A DNA stretch of 64,000 bases from JBCFAY01 sp038562375. Lineage in GTDB: Bacteria; Bacillota; Clostridia; Christensenellales; CAG-138. The notes under the pieces are model-generated. The model saw only the letters and a list, made by a program, of their open reading frames with translations, searched no databases and was not told the DNA's origin. The stretch is from the NCBI GenBank assembly GCA_038562375.1, contig JBCFAY010000013.1, forward strand, positions 1-64,000, written 5' to 3'. A program made the translations under genes and the position numbers. Positions 7,874 through 16,631 of the stretch are shown here, piece after piece. The first letter of the stretch is position 1. Each line of letters opens with the position of its first letter.

Positions 7874-9364
7874 GTGATAAAAACGTGTATGCGTTTTTTT
7901 AATAAGCTTTCAAGCGACTTGTATATCAATACGGATTTTAAGAATAAGGAGGAATTTGAAAGGAAATATACCGCCATCAGTTTACAGCGCGGAAAAATTT
8001 TTAAATGGGTAACGCTTTTCGTCAGTTTCTATAGTCTTTATCTTGATCTGATTTTAAATAAGGATGCTACGATTGACCTTCTCTATCGTCGTATCCTAAT
8101 GTCGGCGCATATTGCGGCGCTCGTATTATCGCTCTCTTACATCGTAGTCTATAGCCTGCTCATAAAATCACAACGGTATCGGATTTCTAAGGCTGTAATT
8201 ATTTCCGATATGTTTTTATCGTTGCTGACAGCGGCTATTTTATCCCTGAACAGTCAGAGATTCACCGGAAACATCGATGCTTATATCATTGTTGCCTTTT
8301 CTGTCGCAATGGTCATCCCGATGTACCCCAAATGGGTAATAGGAACGTATGGTTTCGTCCATGTTTCCTTTTTGGTAGCCCTTTCATTTTTTTATCATAA
8401 TAATACCGTCCCTATCAAACTATTTAATTCTACGACTATGGTCGTGACGGCGCTGGTGCTGTTCGTCGTATTATATAAATGCAATGTCAACAACTTCTTA
8501 AACGCAGAAATGCTTAAAGAGGATAAATCAAACTTTATCAAACTATTTGAGATCAATCCCTTTCCGCTTATGATTTCCAAATTCGACGATGGGAAAATTC
8601 AATATGCGAATCGTAGAGCGATGTTGTTTTATGAAATTCCGGAACAGCAACTGGCTATGGTCAATCATAAGGATCTTTATAAAAATATGTCCGACGTAAA
8701 TATAATACACAGTATGCTGGAAACAAACGGAATCGTGAATGGTTACGTGGCGGAACAAAAGACATTATCGGGGAAGATCAAGCGCCCTATAGTAAATTAC
8801 GAGCTGATCGATTATTTTGGAGAAAAGTCCATTTTGATCGGCGTGGCGGATATAGGCGAAATAAAGAGGATGGAGCATGAACTAACGATACATGCATCCA
8901 TGGATATCTTGACCGGCGTTTTAAACAGAAGAGTGGGAATGGACCTTGTAAGAAAAAGGTATGAGGCGATCAAACGCGAAAACGGAGGATTTATCCTCTG
9001 TTTCATCGATATAGACAATTTAAAAATAGTCAACGACAGATTTGGGCATTTGGAGGGGGATACCCTTATTATTGATGTTTGCAGAATAATAAGGGAAGAG
9101 ATCAGGCCGAACGATTTGATTTTCCGCTATGGCGGGGATGAATTCATGGTACTGTTTAACAGTGACGACGAACGTGAAATAGACAGGACTTGCTCCAAGA
9201 TCGCGGAGAGATTTGAAGCTTTGAACAAAGGCAATTATAAGCCTTATCCTATAAACGCAAGCATGGGGATATTCTCCTATAAACCGGAAATGGATTTGGA
9301 TCTGGAGCAGATCATCGAAACAGTGGATCGGAATATGTATCATAATAAGCTGACGAAAAAATAG
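7874..9364 (+). CDS. membrane diguanylate cyclase with PAS domain
   Basis: The 496-aa protein makes the second messenger c-di-GMP. About six transmembrane helices (residues 40-205) precede a PAS-like sensor domain (about 220-325) and a GGDEF domain (335-496). The active site is intact (RYGGDEF). An inhibitory I-site RxxD (RPND) lies exactly five residues upstream, so product feedback is expected. Substrate/metal residues FIDIDNLKIVNDRFGHLEGD are also intact. The GTG start at 7874 has GAGGT eight bases upstream. The gene stands alone with no phosphodiesterase nearby. The input signal sensed by the membrane region is unknown. Confidence 0.9.
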   Translation: MIKTCMRFFNKLSSDLYINTDFKNKEEFERKYTAISLQRGKIFKWVTLFVSFYSLYLDLILNKDATIDLLYRRILMSAHIAALVLSLSYIVVYSLLIKSQRYRISKAVIISDMFLSLLTAAILSLNSQRFTGNIDAYIIVAFSVAMVIPMYPKWVIGTYGFVHVSFLVALSFFYHNNTVPIKLFNSTTMVVTALVLFVVLYKCNVNNFLNAEMLKEDKSNFIKLFEINPFPLMISKFDDGKIQYANRRAMLFYEIPEQQLAMVNHKDLYKNMSDVNIIHSMLETNGIVNGYVAEQKTLSGKIKRPIVNYELIDYFGEKSILIGVADIGEIKRMEHELTIHASMDILTGVLNRRVGMDLVRKRYEAIKRENGGFILCFIDIDNLKIVNDRFGHLEGDTLIIDVCRIIREEIRPNDLIFRYGGDEFMVLFNSDDEREIDRTCSKIAERFEALNKGNYKPYPINASMGIFSYKPEMDLDLEQIIETVDRNMYHNKLTKK

Positions 9365-9706
9365 CCGTTAAAAGCTGAGTATGTCGGTAGTTCCAAAACC
9401 CATCGGGCGCTGCGGAACAGGAAAAAAAATCGCGATCTCTTGAAATGATTTGCGATATGGCTGCCGGCCTTTCGGACCGGAGGAGCTTATTGGATTAATT
9501 TCGGCCTTTGGGGGGCCAAGATTGAATCCGTAAGCTCGTCACGTCTGGCCCGAATTCGGCGCGTAAAATCGTTTTATCGCTTCGCGGCTTCGGCTTCGAA
9601 TCCCTTCATATTTCAGCCCAAAAGCAAAAAGACATCCATTCAGGAGGTCTCTTTCTTGCCTAAGAACGAGACTTAATAAACACCTGTATATAATGGAGGC
9701 GATACT
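9365..9706. other. intergenic, no gene recognised
   Basis: About 340 bases after the cyclase gene. One G+C hairpin (around 9463-9481, CCGGCC...GGACCGG) could terminate the cyclase transcript, but there is no T-run. The last 20 bases carry TATAAT and GGAGG in front of a 23-codon frame. Confidence 0.35.
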
Positions 9707-9778
9707 ATGCAATTATTGAATAGTATCAAAGAAAATATTACTTCCTTGATATGGGCCAATGCCGAAAACATTTTTTAA
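9707..9778 (+). CDS. possible 23-aa peptide
   Basis: A short frame begins MQLLNSIKENITSLIWANAE and has an excellent ribosome site (GGAGG, 7-bp spacing). It would be an amphipathic helix-like peptide. It overlaps the 3' end of the opposite-strand membrane gene almost entirely, so it may be an accident; if real it could be a secreted or regulatory peptide. Confidence 0.25.
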   Translation: MQLLNSIKENITSLIWANAENIF

Positions 9779-10078
9779 AAATCCATTGAATAGATGAATA
9801 ACTTTGTCAAAGAACCCAAAGCCGGTTTCAATATGTTCTTTAGGTAACTCGGTTGTGGAAATATTCCGTATGACAAACGCGAACGCAAGCACCAAAAAAA
9901 CAATACGACCCCATTTAAGCCACTTGGATTTTCCAGCCGGAAGTAAAATAACTATCGCTGTTACAGTTAACACGATACTCGCTCCATATTTATTGACAGA
10001 AAAAAGAATTACCACACACATCCCGATTAGCAAGGATGCCACCACTTTTAATGCGATAAGCAGGGCTTTAGTGTTCAT
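9713..10078 (-). CDS. small membrane protein of unknown function
   Basis: The 121-aa protein has three predicted membrane helices (about residues 6-28, 33-48 and 55-72), then a C-terminal amphipathic portion. No family is recognised. ATG at 10078 is chosen over an upstream GTG because AAAGGAGT lies at the right distance. It sits about 150 bp downstream of an HTH gene on the same strand and may be part of the same transcript. Confidence 0.55.
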   Translation of the reverse strand: MNTKALLIALKVVASLLIGMCVVILFSVNKYGASIVLTVTAIVILLPAGKSKWLKWGRIVFLVLAFAFVIRNISTTELPKEHIETGFGFFDKVIHLFNGFLKNVFGIGPYQGSNIFFDTIQ

Positions 10079-10233
10079 TTTAATCACTCCTTTTTATTTA
10101 GGTTTAACTCATATGCTTGATGAAATATATATTTGTCTTGTGATGACAAGTTAAGTATAGCGTGTCGAAGGTTAAATGACGGTAAAGAAAAACCTGCAAG
10201 TGTTGCAATAAAGTATATCAACAGCTTAACATT

Positions 10234-10446
10234 TCATAGGCTAAATTTATGGTTAAATTTTGTTTCCATTTTTTCCATGGTCCTTTTTAGCCTGCCATCT
10301 TCAGGCTTTTTCGCATCCTTGGGAATTGCCCATATCTTGCCAAACCGGACAACGCCGTCAATACGGCCTTCTTCACACAGTTTTTGTATGCGCCGCTCTG
10401 AAATACACCACTTCTCGGCGGCATCTTTCGGCGTAATATAATCCAT
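10234..10446 (-). CDS. excisionase-like helix-turn-helix protein
   Basis: The 70-aa protein has a winged helix of the excisionase/MerR type: YITPKDAAEKWCISERRIQKLCEEGRI, followed by VRFGKIWAIPKDAKKPEDGR. Close relatives are very common in Clostridia next to type II restriction, integrase or toxin genes. GAAGGA precedes the ATG at 10446. It lies at the left edge of the prophage but is more likely a resident accessory regulator than the phage excisionase, because no integrase is present. Confidence 0.75.
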   Translation of the reverse strand: MDYITPKDAAEKWCISERRIQKLCEEGRIDGVVRFGKIWAIPKDAKKPEDGRLKRTMEKMETKFNHKFSL

Positions 10447-10479
10447 AAGTTTTCTTCCTTCGCAAACGATTTTTTTCAC

Positions 10480-10508
10480 ATTATATACGTTATAACGAAT
10501 AATTGTAA
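10480..10508 (-). promoter_or_regulatory. promoter with palindromic operator for the HTH gene
   Basis: Read on the minus strand: TTACAA (10508-10503), 17-bp spacer, TATAAT (10485-10480). A perfect palindrome CGTTATAACG (10488-10497) lies in the spacer, where a bound protein would block polymerase. Self-regulation is inferred. Confidence 0.5.
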
Positions 10509-10653
10509 GTCAATGAAGCCGCTGTTCACAAAAGAAGTTTTCAAAATAAAAACGCCTCCCCGGTATGGACTGCATCCCAAAAACGGACATTGAGTAAAAA
10601 AGCCTCCACAAATGAACGAAGGGTAAGGGGGGCCGAGAACGAGGGGCGATGTT

Positions 10654-11031
10654 GTGGCGTTGCGGCATGCACGTTCTACGTTTCGTATACCGGGTTCTTC
10701 CATGCGTTCATTGCATTTTGACTCCGTGCTCAGTAGAATTAATACAGCAGCAGATACGCAGCTCGTTTCCAAGGTGAGGATTGGCCGGGATGGTGCGAGC
10801 ATCGAGCTTCGGAGCACCGATAAGTCTATGGCTTTTCTTGAACGATACTTCACCATGAACCCGATGGATAAGCACAAGAAAGACTTTGACGACGCGAAGC
10901 TGGCGCTCGAACAACAGCGCGCACAAGCCGGGAAAGAGCCGACAGTTAATGATGACGGATTTGTTGAGGCCATGAAGGCTGTGGCCGGGGAGGTCTGGAC
11001 CAATGAAGATTCAGGCGACGTTCCGGTTTAA
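10654..11031 (+). pseudogene. phage terminase small subunit, 5'-truncated
   Basis: Only the C-terminal half is family-like. VSKVRIGRDGASIELRSTDKSMAFLERYF corresponds to the region after the DNA-binding domain in terminase small subunits. The first 30 codons do not resemble a terminase, and the N-terminal helix-turn-helix is missing, so the left prophage deletion probably ends near 10740. The gene overlaps the TerL start by 29 bp in another frame, as in intact phages. Confidence 0.65.
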
Positions 11032-12322
11032 ACCGTTCAGCCCTCGCCAAAAACAGATCCTTACCTGGTGGTTGCCGGAGAGTCCAGTGCACGATATGGA
11101 CGGCATTATTGCCGACGGCGCGATCCGCTCCGGCAAGACGGTGGCCATGTCGCTCTCTTACGTCATCTGGGCAATGGAAACCTTCAGCGCACAGAATTTT
11201 GGCATGGCCGGCAAGACCATCGGCAGTTTTCGGCGTAATGTCCTATTTTGGCTGAAGCTCATGCTGCGCTCGCGAGGGTACGCTGTAGAAGACCATCGCA
11301 GCGACAATTTGCTGATCGTACGGCGCGGCGGTCGGGAGAATTATTTTTACATCTTCGGCGGTAAGGACGAGCGCAGCCAGGACCTCATTCAAGGCATTAC
11401 GCTTGCCGGTATGTTTTTCGATGAAGTCGCTTTGATGCCGGAGAGCTTTGTTAACCAGGCGACGGGGCGTTGTTCCGTGGACGGGTCAAAGTTTTGGTTT
11501 AACTGCAATCCCGAGGGGCCGAATCATTGGTTCCGCCAAGAGTGGATTCTGCAGTACAAGAAAAAGCGGCTCCTTTATCTTCACTTCACTATGGACGATA
11601 ATTGGAGCCTGTCCGAAAAGATCAAAGCTCGGTACAGATCGATGTACACGGGCGTTTTCTTCAAGCGCTTTATCCTGGGACTGTGGGTTGCTGCGGAGGG
11701 CATGATATATCAGGCGTTCGCCGGCAACCCTAAAGCATTTGAAGCCGGTGAGGTTAAGAATTTCCTCGAAATTAACATCGGCGTAGATTTTGGCGGCGGC
11801 AAATCTGGGCATGCGTTTGTGGCGACGGGCGTCACCCGCGGTTACAACGCATTGGTTGCGCTGGGTTCAAAGAGATATTTACGTAATGAGCAGCGCGAAG
11901 AGATTGACCCGGATAAACTCGGGCAGCTGTTCGTAGACTTTTGCAAAAAGATTATTGCGAAGCATGGCGTTATCCATCACGTCTACTGCGACAGTGCTGA
12001 GCAGACGCTTATCGCCGGGCTGCGAACGGCGGCTAGGAAGGCCGGTCTTACGTGGCTCGTACCGGCGATCGGGAATGCTTTAAAAACCACAATTAACGAC
12101 CGCATACGCGCCACGCTTCGACTGATGGCGCAAGGGCGGTTCTTTTATGTGTCGGAAGAATGCAAAACGCTTGATAACGCATTTTCCGGTGCCGTCTGGG
12201 ACTCAAAGAACCTGACCGAGGACGAACGTCTGGACGACGGCACAAGTGATATTGACACCTTGGACGCGTTTGAGTATACCTTTGAACGCAATATTGCTCA
12301 GCTTATCAGATACGAGAGGTAG
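11003..12322 (+). CDS. phage terminase large subunit (PBSX-type TerL)
   Basis: The 439-aa packaging motor looks complete. Its ATPase domain has a Walker A-type motif DGAIRSGKT (about residue 35-43) and Walker B MFFDEVALM (about 138). The nuclease domain begins around residue 255 with VDFGGGKSG, and later acidic residues in YCDSAEQ and DGTSDIDTLDAFEYTF. It would pump DNA into the prohead and cut it. It lies in canonical order before the portal gene (3-bp gap). Confidence 0.93.
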   Translation: MKIQATFRFKPFSPRQKQILTWWLPESPVHDMDGIIADGAIRSGKTVAMSLSYVIWAMETFSAQNFGMAGKTIGSFRRNVLFWLKLMLRSRGYAVEDHRSDNLLIVRRGGRENYFYIFGGKDERSQDLIQGITLAGMFFDEVALMPESFVNQATGRCSVDGSKFWFNCNPEGPNHWFRQEWILQYKKKRLLYLHFTMDDNWSLSEKIKARYRSMYTGVFFKRFILGLWVAAEGMIYQAFAGNPKAFEAGEVKNFLEINIGVDFGGGKSGHAFVATGVTRGYNALVALGSKRYLRNEQREEIDPDKLGQLFVDFCKKIIAKHGVIHHVYCDSAEQTLIAGLRTAARKAGLTWLVPAIGNALKTTINDRIRATLRLMAQGRFFYVSEECKTLDNAFSGAVWDSKNLTEDERLDDGTSDIDTLDAFEYTFERNIAQLIRYER

Positions 12323-12325
12323 CCT

Positions 12326-13735
12326 ATGACATATACAACTATGCTGCAAGCGGTCATCAAGGCCGTCAGCGCCGCCATGGGGAAAGAGATCAGCGCCTGC
12401 ATAAACGAACGGATGAGCCTTGCGCTCGAGTTGTGGGCGGCGATGTATGAGGACTGCCCACCTTGGCTGTCGTGCAAGAAGGGGATCGAAAGTGCGGGTA
12501 TTCCCGGTGCGATTGCAATGGAACTGGCTAGGTTGGCAACGTGTGAGATGCAGACCAAAGCCGATGACGCGCAGGTTGACGCGATTTATCAGCGTATCGT
12601 CAAGGACATCCGAACGCCTGTTGAGTACGGATGCGCACTCGGCGGCGTGCTCTTTAAACCGTATCCTACGGTTTCGGGCGACATCGCGTTTCAGTATATT
12701 CGTGCCGATCGGTTTTTTCCGTTGGCGTTTGACAGCTCAAATAACATCAGTGAATGCGCACTCGTAGAGCAGATATATTCAGGCAAGGCGGTTTTTACTC
12801 GGCTGGAATACTACTCTTTGCCTGACCGGGTAATCGTCAATCTCGCCTATCACAACAGCAACGCTGTGACCGCGGCGTCGTTGGGCGCACCTATACCGTT
12901 AGATACTGTGCCGCAATGGGCAGGCATGCAAGAGCAGACGCCCCTGACAGGTGACAAGTTGCCGTTTGGGTATTTCCGTATCCCGCTCGCAAATATGATT
13001 GATGCGGATTCTCCGCTCGGGGTGTCGGTATTTGGGCGAGCCGCGAGCCTGATAAAAGAGGCAGACAAAAAGTATAGCAATATTTGCTGGGAGTACGAAG
13101 CAAAACAAGCGGCAGTGCAAATCGCATCCAGCTTGCTCAAGCGCAACGAGAATACCGGCGACCTCGAGTACCCGGGCGGCAAGGAACGGCTGTATCGCGC
13201 CTTGGACTACAACATGGGCGCGGCCGAAAAGCCACTTTTGGATGAGTTCAGCCCGGATATTCGGGCGGATGATCTTTATAAGGGTTATCAAAACCAGCTT
13301 AAAATGATCGAATTTGTCAGCGGGCTTGCATACGGCACGATCAGTGATCCGTCCGAGGTCGATAAGACGGCAACGGAGGTCAGAAGCAGCAAGCAGCGGT
13401 TATATGTGACCGTGACGGATATCCAGACGGCCCTGGAGAATGCCCTGATGGATACCGTTGCGGCTATCGCGTTTTGGCTTGGGCGATCCGCGCCGAAGGT
13501 GTCGTTTGATTGGGGTGACAGCATCATGACCGACAGTGATGCCGAAGCGTCGAGGGCACTGCTTGAGTTGCAATCGGGGGTGATTGACAATGTCGAGTAT
13601 TACAAGCGCGTGTATAAAATGAGCGAGTCGGATGCGCTCAAACTGGCAGCGGATATTGCGGCACGCTCTCCCGCCCCGGAGAATGCAGATTTTTTCGCGG
13701 AAGGTGATGGTAGTGACGCCGGTGACGGTGGATGA
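12326..13735 (+). CDS. phage portal protein
   Basis: The 469-aa protein matches A118/SPP1-type portals: an N-terminal CPPWLSCKKG segment, an EYGCALGGVLFKPY core, and the conserved FVSGLAYGTISDPSEVDKTATEVRSSKQR stretch near residue 330. The portal forms the dodecameric ring at one capsid vertex through which TerL packages DNA. A GAGAGG site precedes the ATG. Its stop codon overlaps the next start (ATGA), giving tight coupling with the minor capsid gene. Confidence 0.9.
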   Translation: MTYTTMLQAVIKAVSAAMGKEISACINERMSLALELWAAMYEDCPPWLSCKKGIESAGIPGAIAMELARLATCEMQTKADDAQVDAIYQRIVKDIRTPVEYGCALGGVLFKPYPTVSGDIAFQYIRADRFFPLAFDSSNNISECALVEQIYSGKAVFTRLEYYSLPDRVIVNLAYHNSNAVTAASLGAPIPLDTVPQWAGMQEQTPLTGDKLPFGYFRIPLANMIDADSPLGVSVFGRAASLIKEADKKYSNICWEYEAKQAAVQIASSLLKRNENTGDLEYPGGKERLYRALDYNMGAAEKPLLDEFSPDIRADDLYKGYQNQLKMIEFVSGLAYGTISDPSEVDKTATEVRSSKQRLYVTVTDIQTALENALMDTVAAIAFWLGRSAPKVSFDWGDSIMTDSDAEASRALLELQSGVIDNVEYYKRVYKMSESDALKLAADIAARSPAPENADFFAEGDGSDAGDGG

Positions 13736-15243
13736 TCGAGCCGCACGAAATCCAAGCTATGAGCGAGGATCTTATCCGTGTATATACTGCTATCGAGGAC
13801 GACTTGCTTGTCAACGTGGCAAAGCGGTTTTCTGTGCTCGATGAGGTCACACCCGGCACGATCGCGGATTGGCAGGTGCAGAAACTCCAGCAGCTCGGGG
13901 CGCTTCGGCGTGAAAATCTGCGGATGCTTCGGCGCTATTCCGGCAAAACCATGTGGAAAATTGAACAGATCATTACCGATGCTGGGTATCAGTCCCTGGA
14001 GTTTGACGAGCAAGTATATGAGGCCGCGTATTCCAAGGGGCTGCTTGTCGGCATGCCGGTTCCGGTGCGGGCTTCGCCTGTGCTCCAGCAGATCATTAAG
14101 AGCGCGGTCGATAATACCCGGAGCTATTTTAACCTCATCAACACGACGGCGTTGCAAAGCGCACAGGATGGCTTTTTGAGCATTGTCAATCAGGTCTACC
14201 TTGAAACTTCCGCGGGCATCACCGATTACAACACGGCCATGCGCAAAGCAGTGCGCAATCTCGCGGATCAGGGCATAACCGGCGCGGACTATATCAGCGC
14301 TGCGGGGCGGCACACGCGCAATCAGATTGACGTAGCTGTCCGCCGCGCTATTGTGACCAGCACCAGTCAAACGGCCGGCCAGATGCAGATCCAGCGCGCT
14401 CGGGAATGGGACTCCAACCTGGTTGAAGTGTCGTCCCACATGGGCGCGCGGCCCTCTCATGCGGTCTGGCAAGGGCGTATTTACAGCATTGAGGGCAGCA
14501 CGGCCGAGTATCCTAATCTGGCGGCTGTAACGGGATATGGCACGGTGACGGGATTATGTGGAGCCAATTGCCGGCATGTGTTCTATCCGTTTTTCGAGGG
14601 GCTGTCTACGCAACGAAATAAGCCGTACGACCTTGAAGAAAATGAACAAGTTTACAAACGATCACAGCAGCAGCGGGCCTTGGAACGCGGCGTGCGAGAG
14701 CAGAAGCGCCGTGTCCTGACCGCCGACGAGATTGGAGATGCTACAGGAAAAACCGTTGCGCAACTTAAACTTAAGGCCAAGGAGGCTGAATTAAAACAGT
14801 TTATCCGCGACGCAGGACGCACACAACGCACTGCCCGACAGCAAGTTATGGGGTTTGGACATTCGCAGGCAAGCCAGGCAGTATGGGCACAGCGAAAAGA
14901 AGTTGAGAAATACGCTGCTATTGGATACAATAAAGATGGTACCATCAGGGTTACAGACGATTGGACGCATAAAAAGCATCCAACGATTCCGGCCACCTAC
15001 AAGCCCAATGCCGTGATTGACACCGTATCTCGCGGCGGTAAGCAACGCGATCGTATGATTTATGATGCAGACGGTCGCCAGAAGACGCAAGTCAACGGAG
15101 GAAACCATGGGTACCCGAAAAGGCACCCATACGGCAAGAATGGCGAGCATGCTCACGATATAACGTGGCATAGTGGCGAACCCGATAGAACCGTACGGGA
15201 ACTAACCGAAAAAGAAAGAAAGGAGAACGGTGACATAATATGA
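13732..15243 (+). CDS. phage minor capsid protein with C-terminal polymorphic-toxin-like domain
   Basis: Residues 1-310 are a Phage_min_cap2/MuF-like minor capsid protein, with SSHMGARPSHAVWQGRIYS and TGLCGANCRHVFYPFFEG near residues 240-290. The remaining 190 residues are not structural. They contain a basic linker and a compact C-terminal module with SRGGKQRDRMIYDADGRQ and a histidine-rich end, NHGYPKRHPYGKNGEHAHDI. This looks like polymorphic toxin domains carried by temperate phages on MuF proteins and presumably injected with phage DNA. Nuclease activity is inferred from the histidines. The stop overlaps the next gene (ATGA), which looks like its immunity gene. Confidence 0.8.
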   Translation: MIEPHEIQAMSEDLIRVYTAIEDDLLVNVAKRFSVLDEVTPGTIADWQVQKLQQLGALRRENLRMLRRYSGKTMWKIEQIITDAGYQSLEFDEQVYEAAYSKGLLVGMPVPVRASPVLQQIIKSAVDNTRSYFNLINTTALQSAQDGFLSIVNQVYLETSAGITDYNTAMRKAVRNLADQGITGADYISAAGRHTRNQIDVAVRRAIVTSTSQTAGQMQIQRAREWDSNLVEVSSHMGARPSHAVWQGRIYSIEGSTAEYPNLAAVTGYGTVTGLCGANCRHVFYPFFEGLSTQRNKPYDLEENEQVYKRSQQQRALERGVREQKRRVLTADEIGDATGKTVAQLKLKAKEAELKQFIRDAGRTQRTARQQVMGFGHSQASQAVWAQRKEVEKYAAIGYNKDGTIRVTDDWTHKKHPTIPATYKPNAVIDTVSRGGKQRDRMIYDADGRQKTQVNGGNHGYPKRHPYGKNGEHAHDITWHSGEPDRTVRELTEKERKENGDII

Positions 15244-15464
15244 GCATTGAGCAGTTAAAAGAGCAGGTGTTTGGGCTTACGCAGGACGTATCGTTTGTGT
15301 ACAACGGGAAAAATGGCTTGGTCATGCCGTACAGCCGCAACAAAATTATATTATGCTATGGCGATAGTGATATCGAGTGCACAAGCCCCGAAATGGCCAT
15401 GACGTACCCGTTCTTCGACGGGCAATCTCTCGCCGCAATAGCAAACAAGGCAAATTTTGATTAA
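15240..15464 (+). CDS. putative immunity protein for the capsid-linked toxin
   Basis: This 74-aa acidic protein (MSIEQLKEQVFGLTQDVSF...) starts inside the stop codon of the toxin-bearing capsid gene and ends before an intrinsic terminator. It has no head-gene counterpart in related phages. Size, acidity, coupling and position suit an immunity protein. YNGKNGLVMPYSRNKIILCYGD resembles small proteins found next to this toxin type, from memory and not from a search. Confidence 0.6.
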   Translation: MSIEQLKEQVFGLTQDVSFVYNGKNGLVMPYSRNKIILCYGDSDIECTSPEMAMTYPFFDGQSLAAIANKANFD

Positions 15465-15499
15465 TTTTCGCGCGACAGCGTAACGGACAACAATAATTT

Positions 15500-15528
15500 T
15501 AGCATCTGCGAACGCAGGTGCTATTTTT
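15500..15528 (+). terminator. terminator inside the phage head operon
   Basis: TAGCATCTG (15500-15508), short loop, CAGGTGCTA (15515-15523) and a T-run. It closes the toxin/immunity unit and would cut transcription before the scaffold gene, as expected for inserted cargo. Confidence 0.65.
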
Positions 15529-15617
15529 ATACCATTTTGGCTTACCCGCAAGCCTCAACACGTGGGACGGCAGGTGATGGCGACCACCTAAAACGCCTAG
15601 CCGAGAAAGGACAGCAC

Positions 15618-16151
15618 ATGAAAACGGAATTTTTAAAGGGTTTAGGGCTCGAGCAGGCGGTCATTGATCAGATTATGGCAGAAAACGGTAAGGACATCAA
15701 CGCGGAAAAGGCTAAAGCAGACGCCTATAAAGGTCAGTTTGACGATGTACAGGCTAAGCTGAAAGCCTTTGACGACGTGGATGTCAACGATCTTAAGGGT
15801 CAGATCTCAAAGCTTCAGGGTGATTTGACTACAAAGGAAACGGATTTCAAAAACCAGCTCGCGGATATCGAGTTTGCACGGGTGCTGGAGTCCGCTGTTG
15901 CCGGCACGAAACCGAGAAACGTCAAGGCCGTTATGGCTCTTTTGGATGCCGGGAAGCTCAAGGAATCCAAGAACCAGCAGACGGATATCGCCGCCGCACT
16001 GGAGGCGGTCAAAAAGGATAACGACTATCTGTTTGAGCCGGCCATGCGGGTAAACGGGTCGACGCCTGGTCCGCAGAACCCGCCCCCCGAGAAGGGCAGT
16101 ACAGCAGCGGCAAACAATGCCCTGCGCAGTTTATTCGGAAAAGGAGAGTAA
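15618..16151 (+). CDS. phage scaffold protein (GP20-type)
   Basis: The 177-aa protein is mainly coiled coil, with heptad-like stretches between residues 25 and 90 (AKADAYKGQFDDVQAKLKAF). It starts with MKTEFLKGLGLEQAVIDQIMAENG, the usual beginning of GP20 scaffolds, and has a GTKPRNVKAVMALLD segment near residue 100. It would guide capsid assembly and then leave. ATG 15618 is chosen because AAAGGA lies upstream; the longer frame starts inside the preceding terminator region. It precedes the capsid gene by 6 bp. Confidence 0.85.
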   Translation: MKTEFLKGLGLEQAVIDQIMAENGKDINAEKAKADAYKGQFDDVQAKLKAFDDVDVNDLKGQISKLQGDLTTKETDFKNQLADIEFARVLESAVAGTKPRNVKAVMALLDAGKLKESKNQQTDIAAALEAVKKDNDYLFEPAMRVNGSTPGPQNPPPEKGSTAAANNALRSLFGKGE

Positions 16152-16157
16152 AACATT

Positions 16158-16631
16158 ATGCCTATGATTTCAAGAGAACGGGCCGAGGCGATCATCCGCC
16201 AACAGGTTGTTCAAACCATTTTTCAGGACGCGCCCAAAAGCTCAACGTTTTTAAGCCTTGCGCGCAAGCTCCCCAACATGACCAGCAACCAGACCCGCAT
16301 CCGGGTGCTGGATTTCCTGCCCACCGCCTACTGGGTGACCGGCGACACTGGATTTAAGCAGACATCTGAGCAGGCATGGGCCAATGTCTTCCTCGATGCC
16401 GAGGAGATGGCCGTTATCGTACCGATCCCGGAAGCGGTATTCAATGATGCCGAATTCGATATCTTCGGCGAAGTGACGCCGCGCGTTAACGAGGCGATCG
16501 GTATGCGCGTAGATGGTGCGACGATTTTCGGTGTAAACCGTCCCGCGGGATGGCGTGCCGATATCATCACCACGGCGCGCCAGGCGGGCAACAACGTCGC
16601 GCCGGGTACTGACTTGTACACCGCGCTGTAG
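16158..16631 (+). pseudogene. HK97-fold major capsid protein, 3'-truncated
   Basis: The 157 residues match the N-terminal half of HK97-type capsid proteins (ISRERAEAIIRQQVVQTIF; NMTSNQTRIRVLDFLPTAYWV; DAEEMAVIVPIPEAVFND). They stop abruptly after GTDLYTAL, where about 300 residues would be expected. From 16631 on, the DNA is the end of a tail-fibre gene, so a large internal deletion removed the rest of the capsid gene and most of the tail module. Confidence 0.85.
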
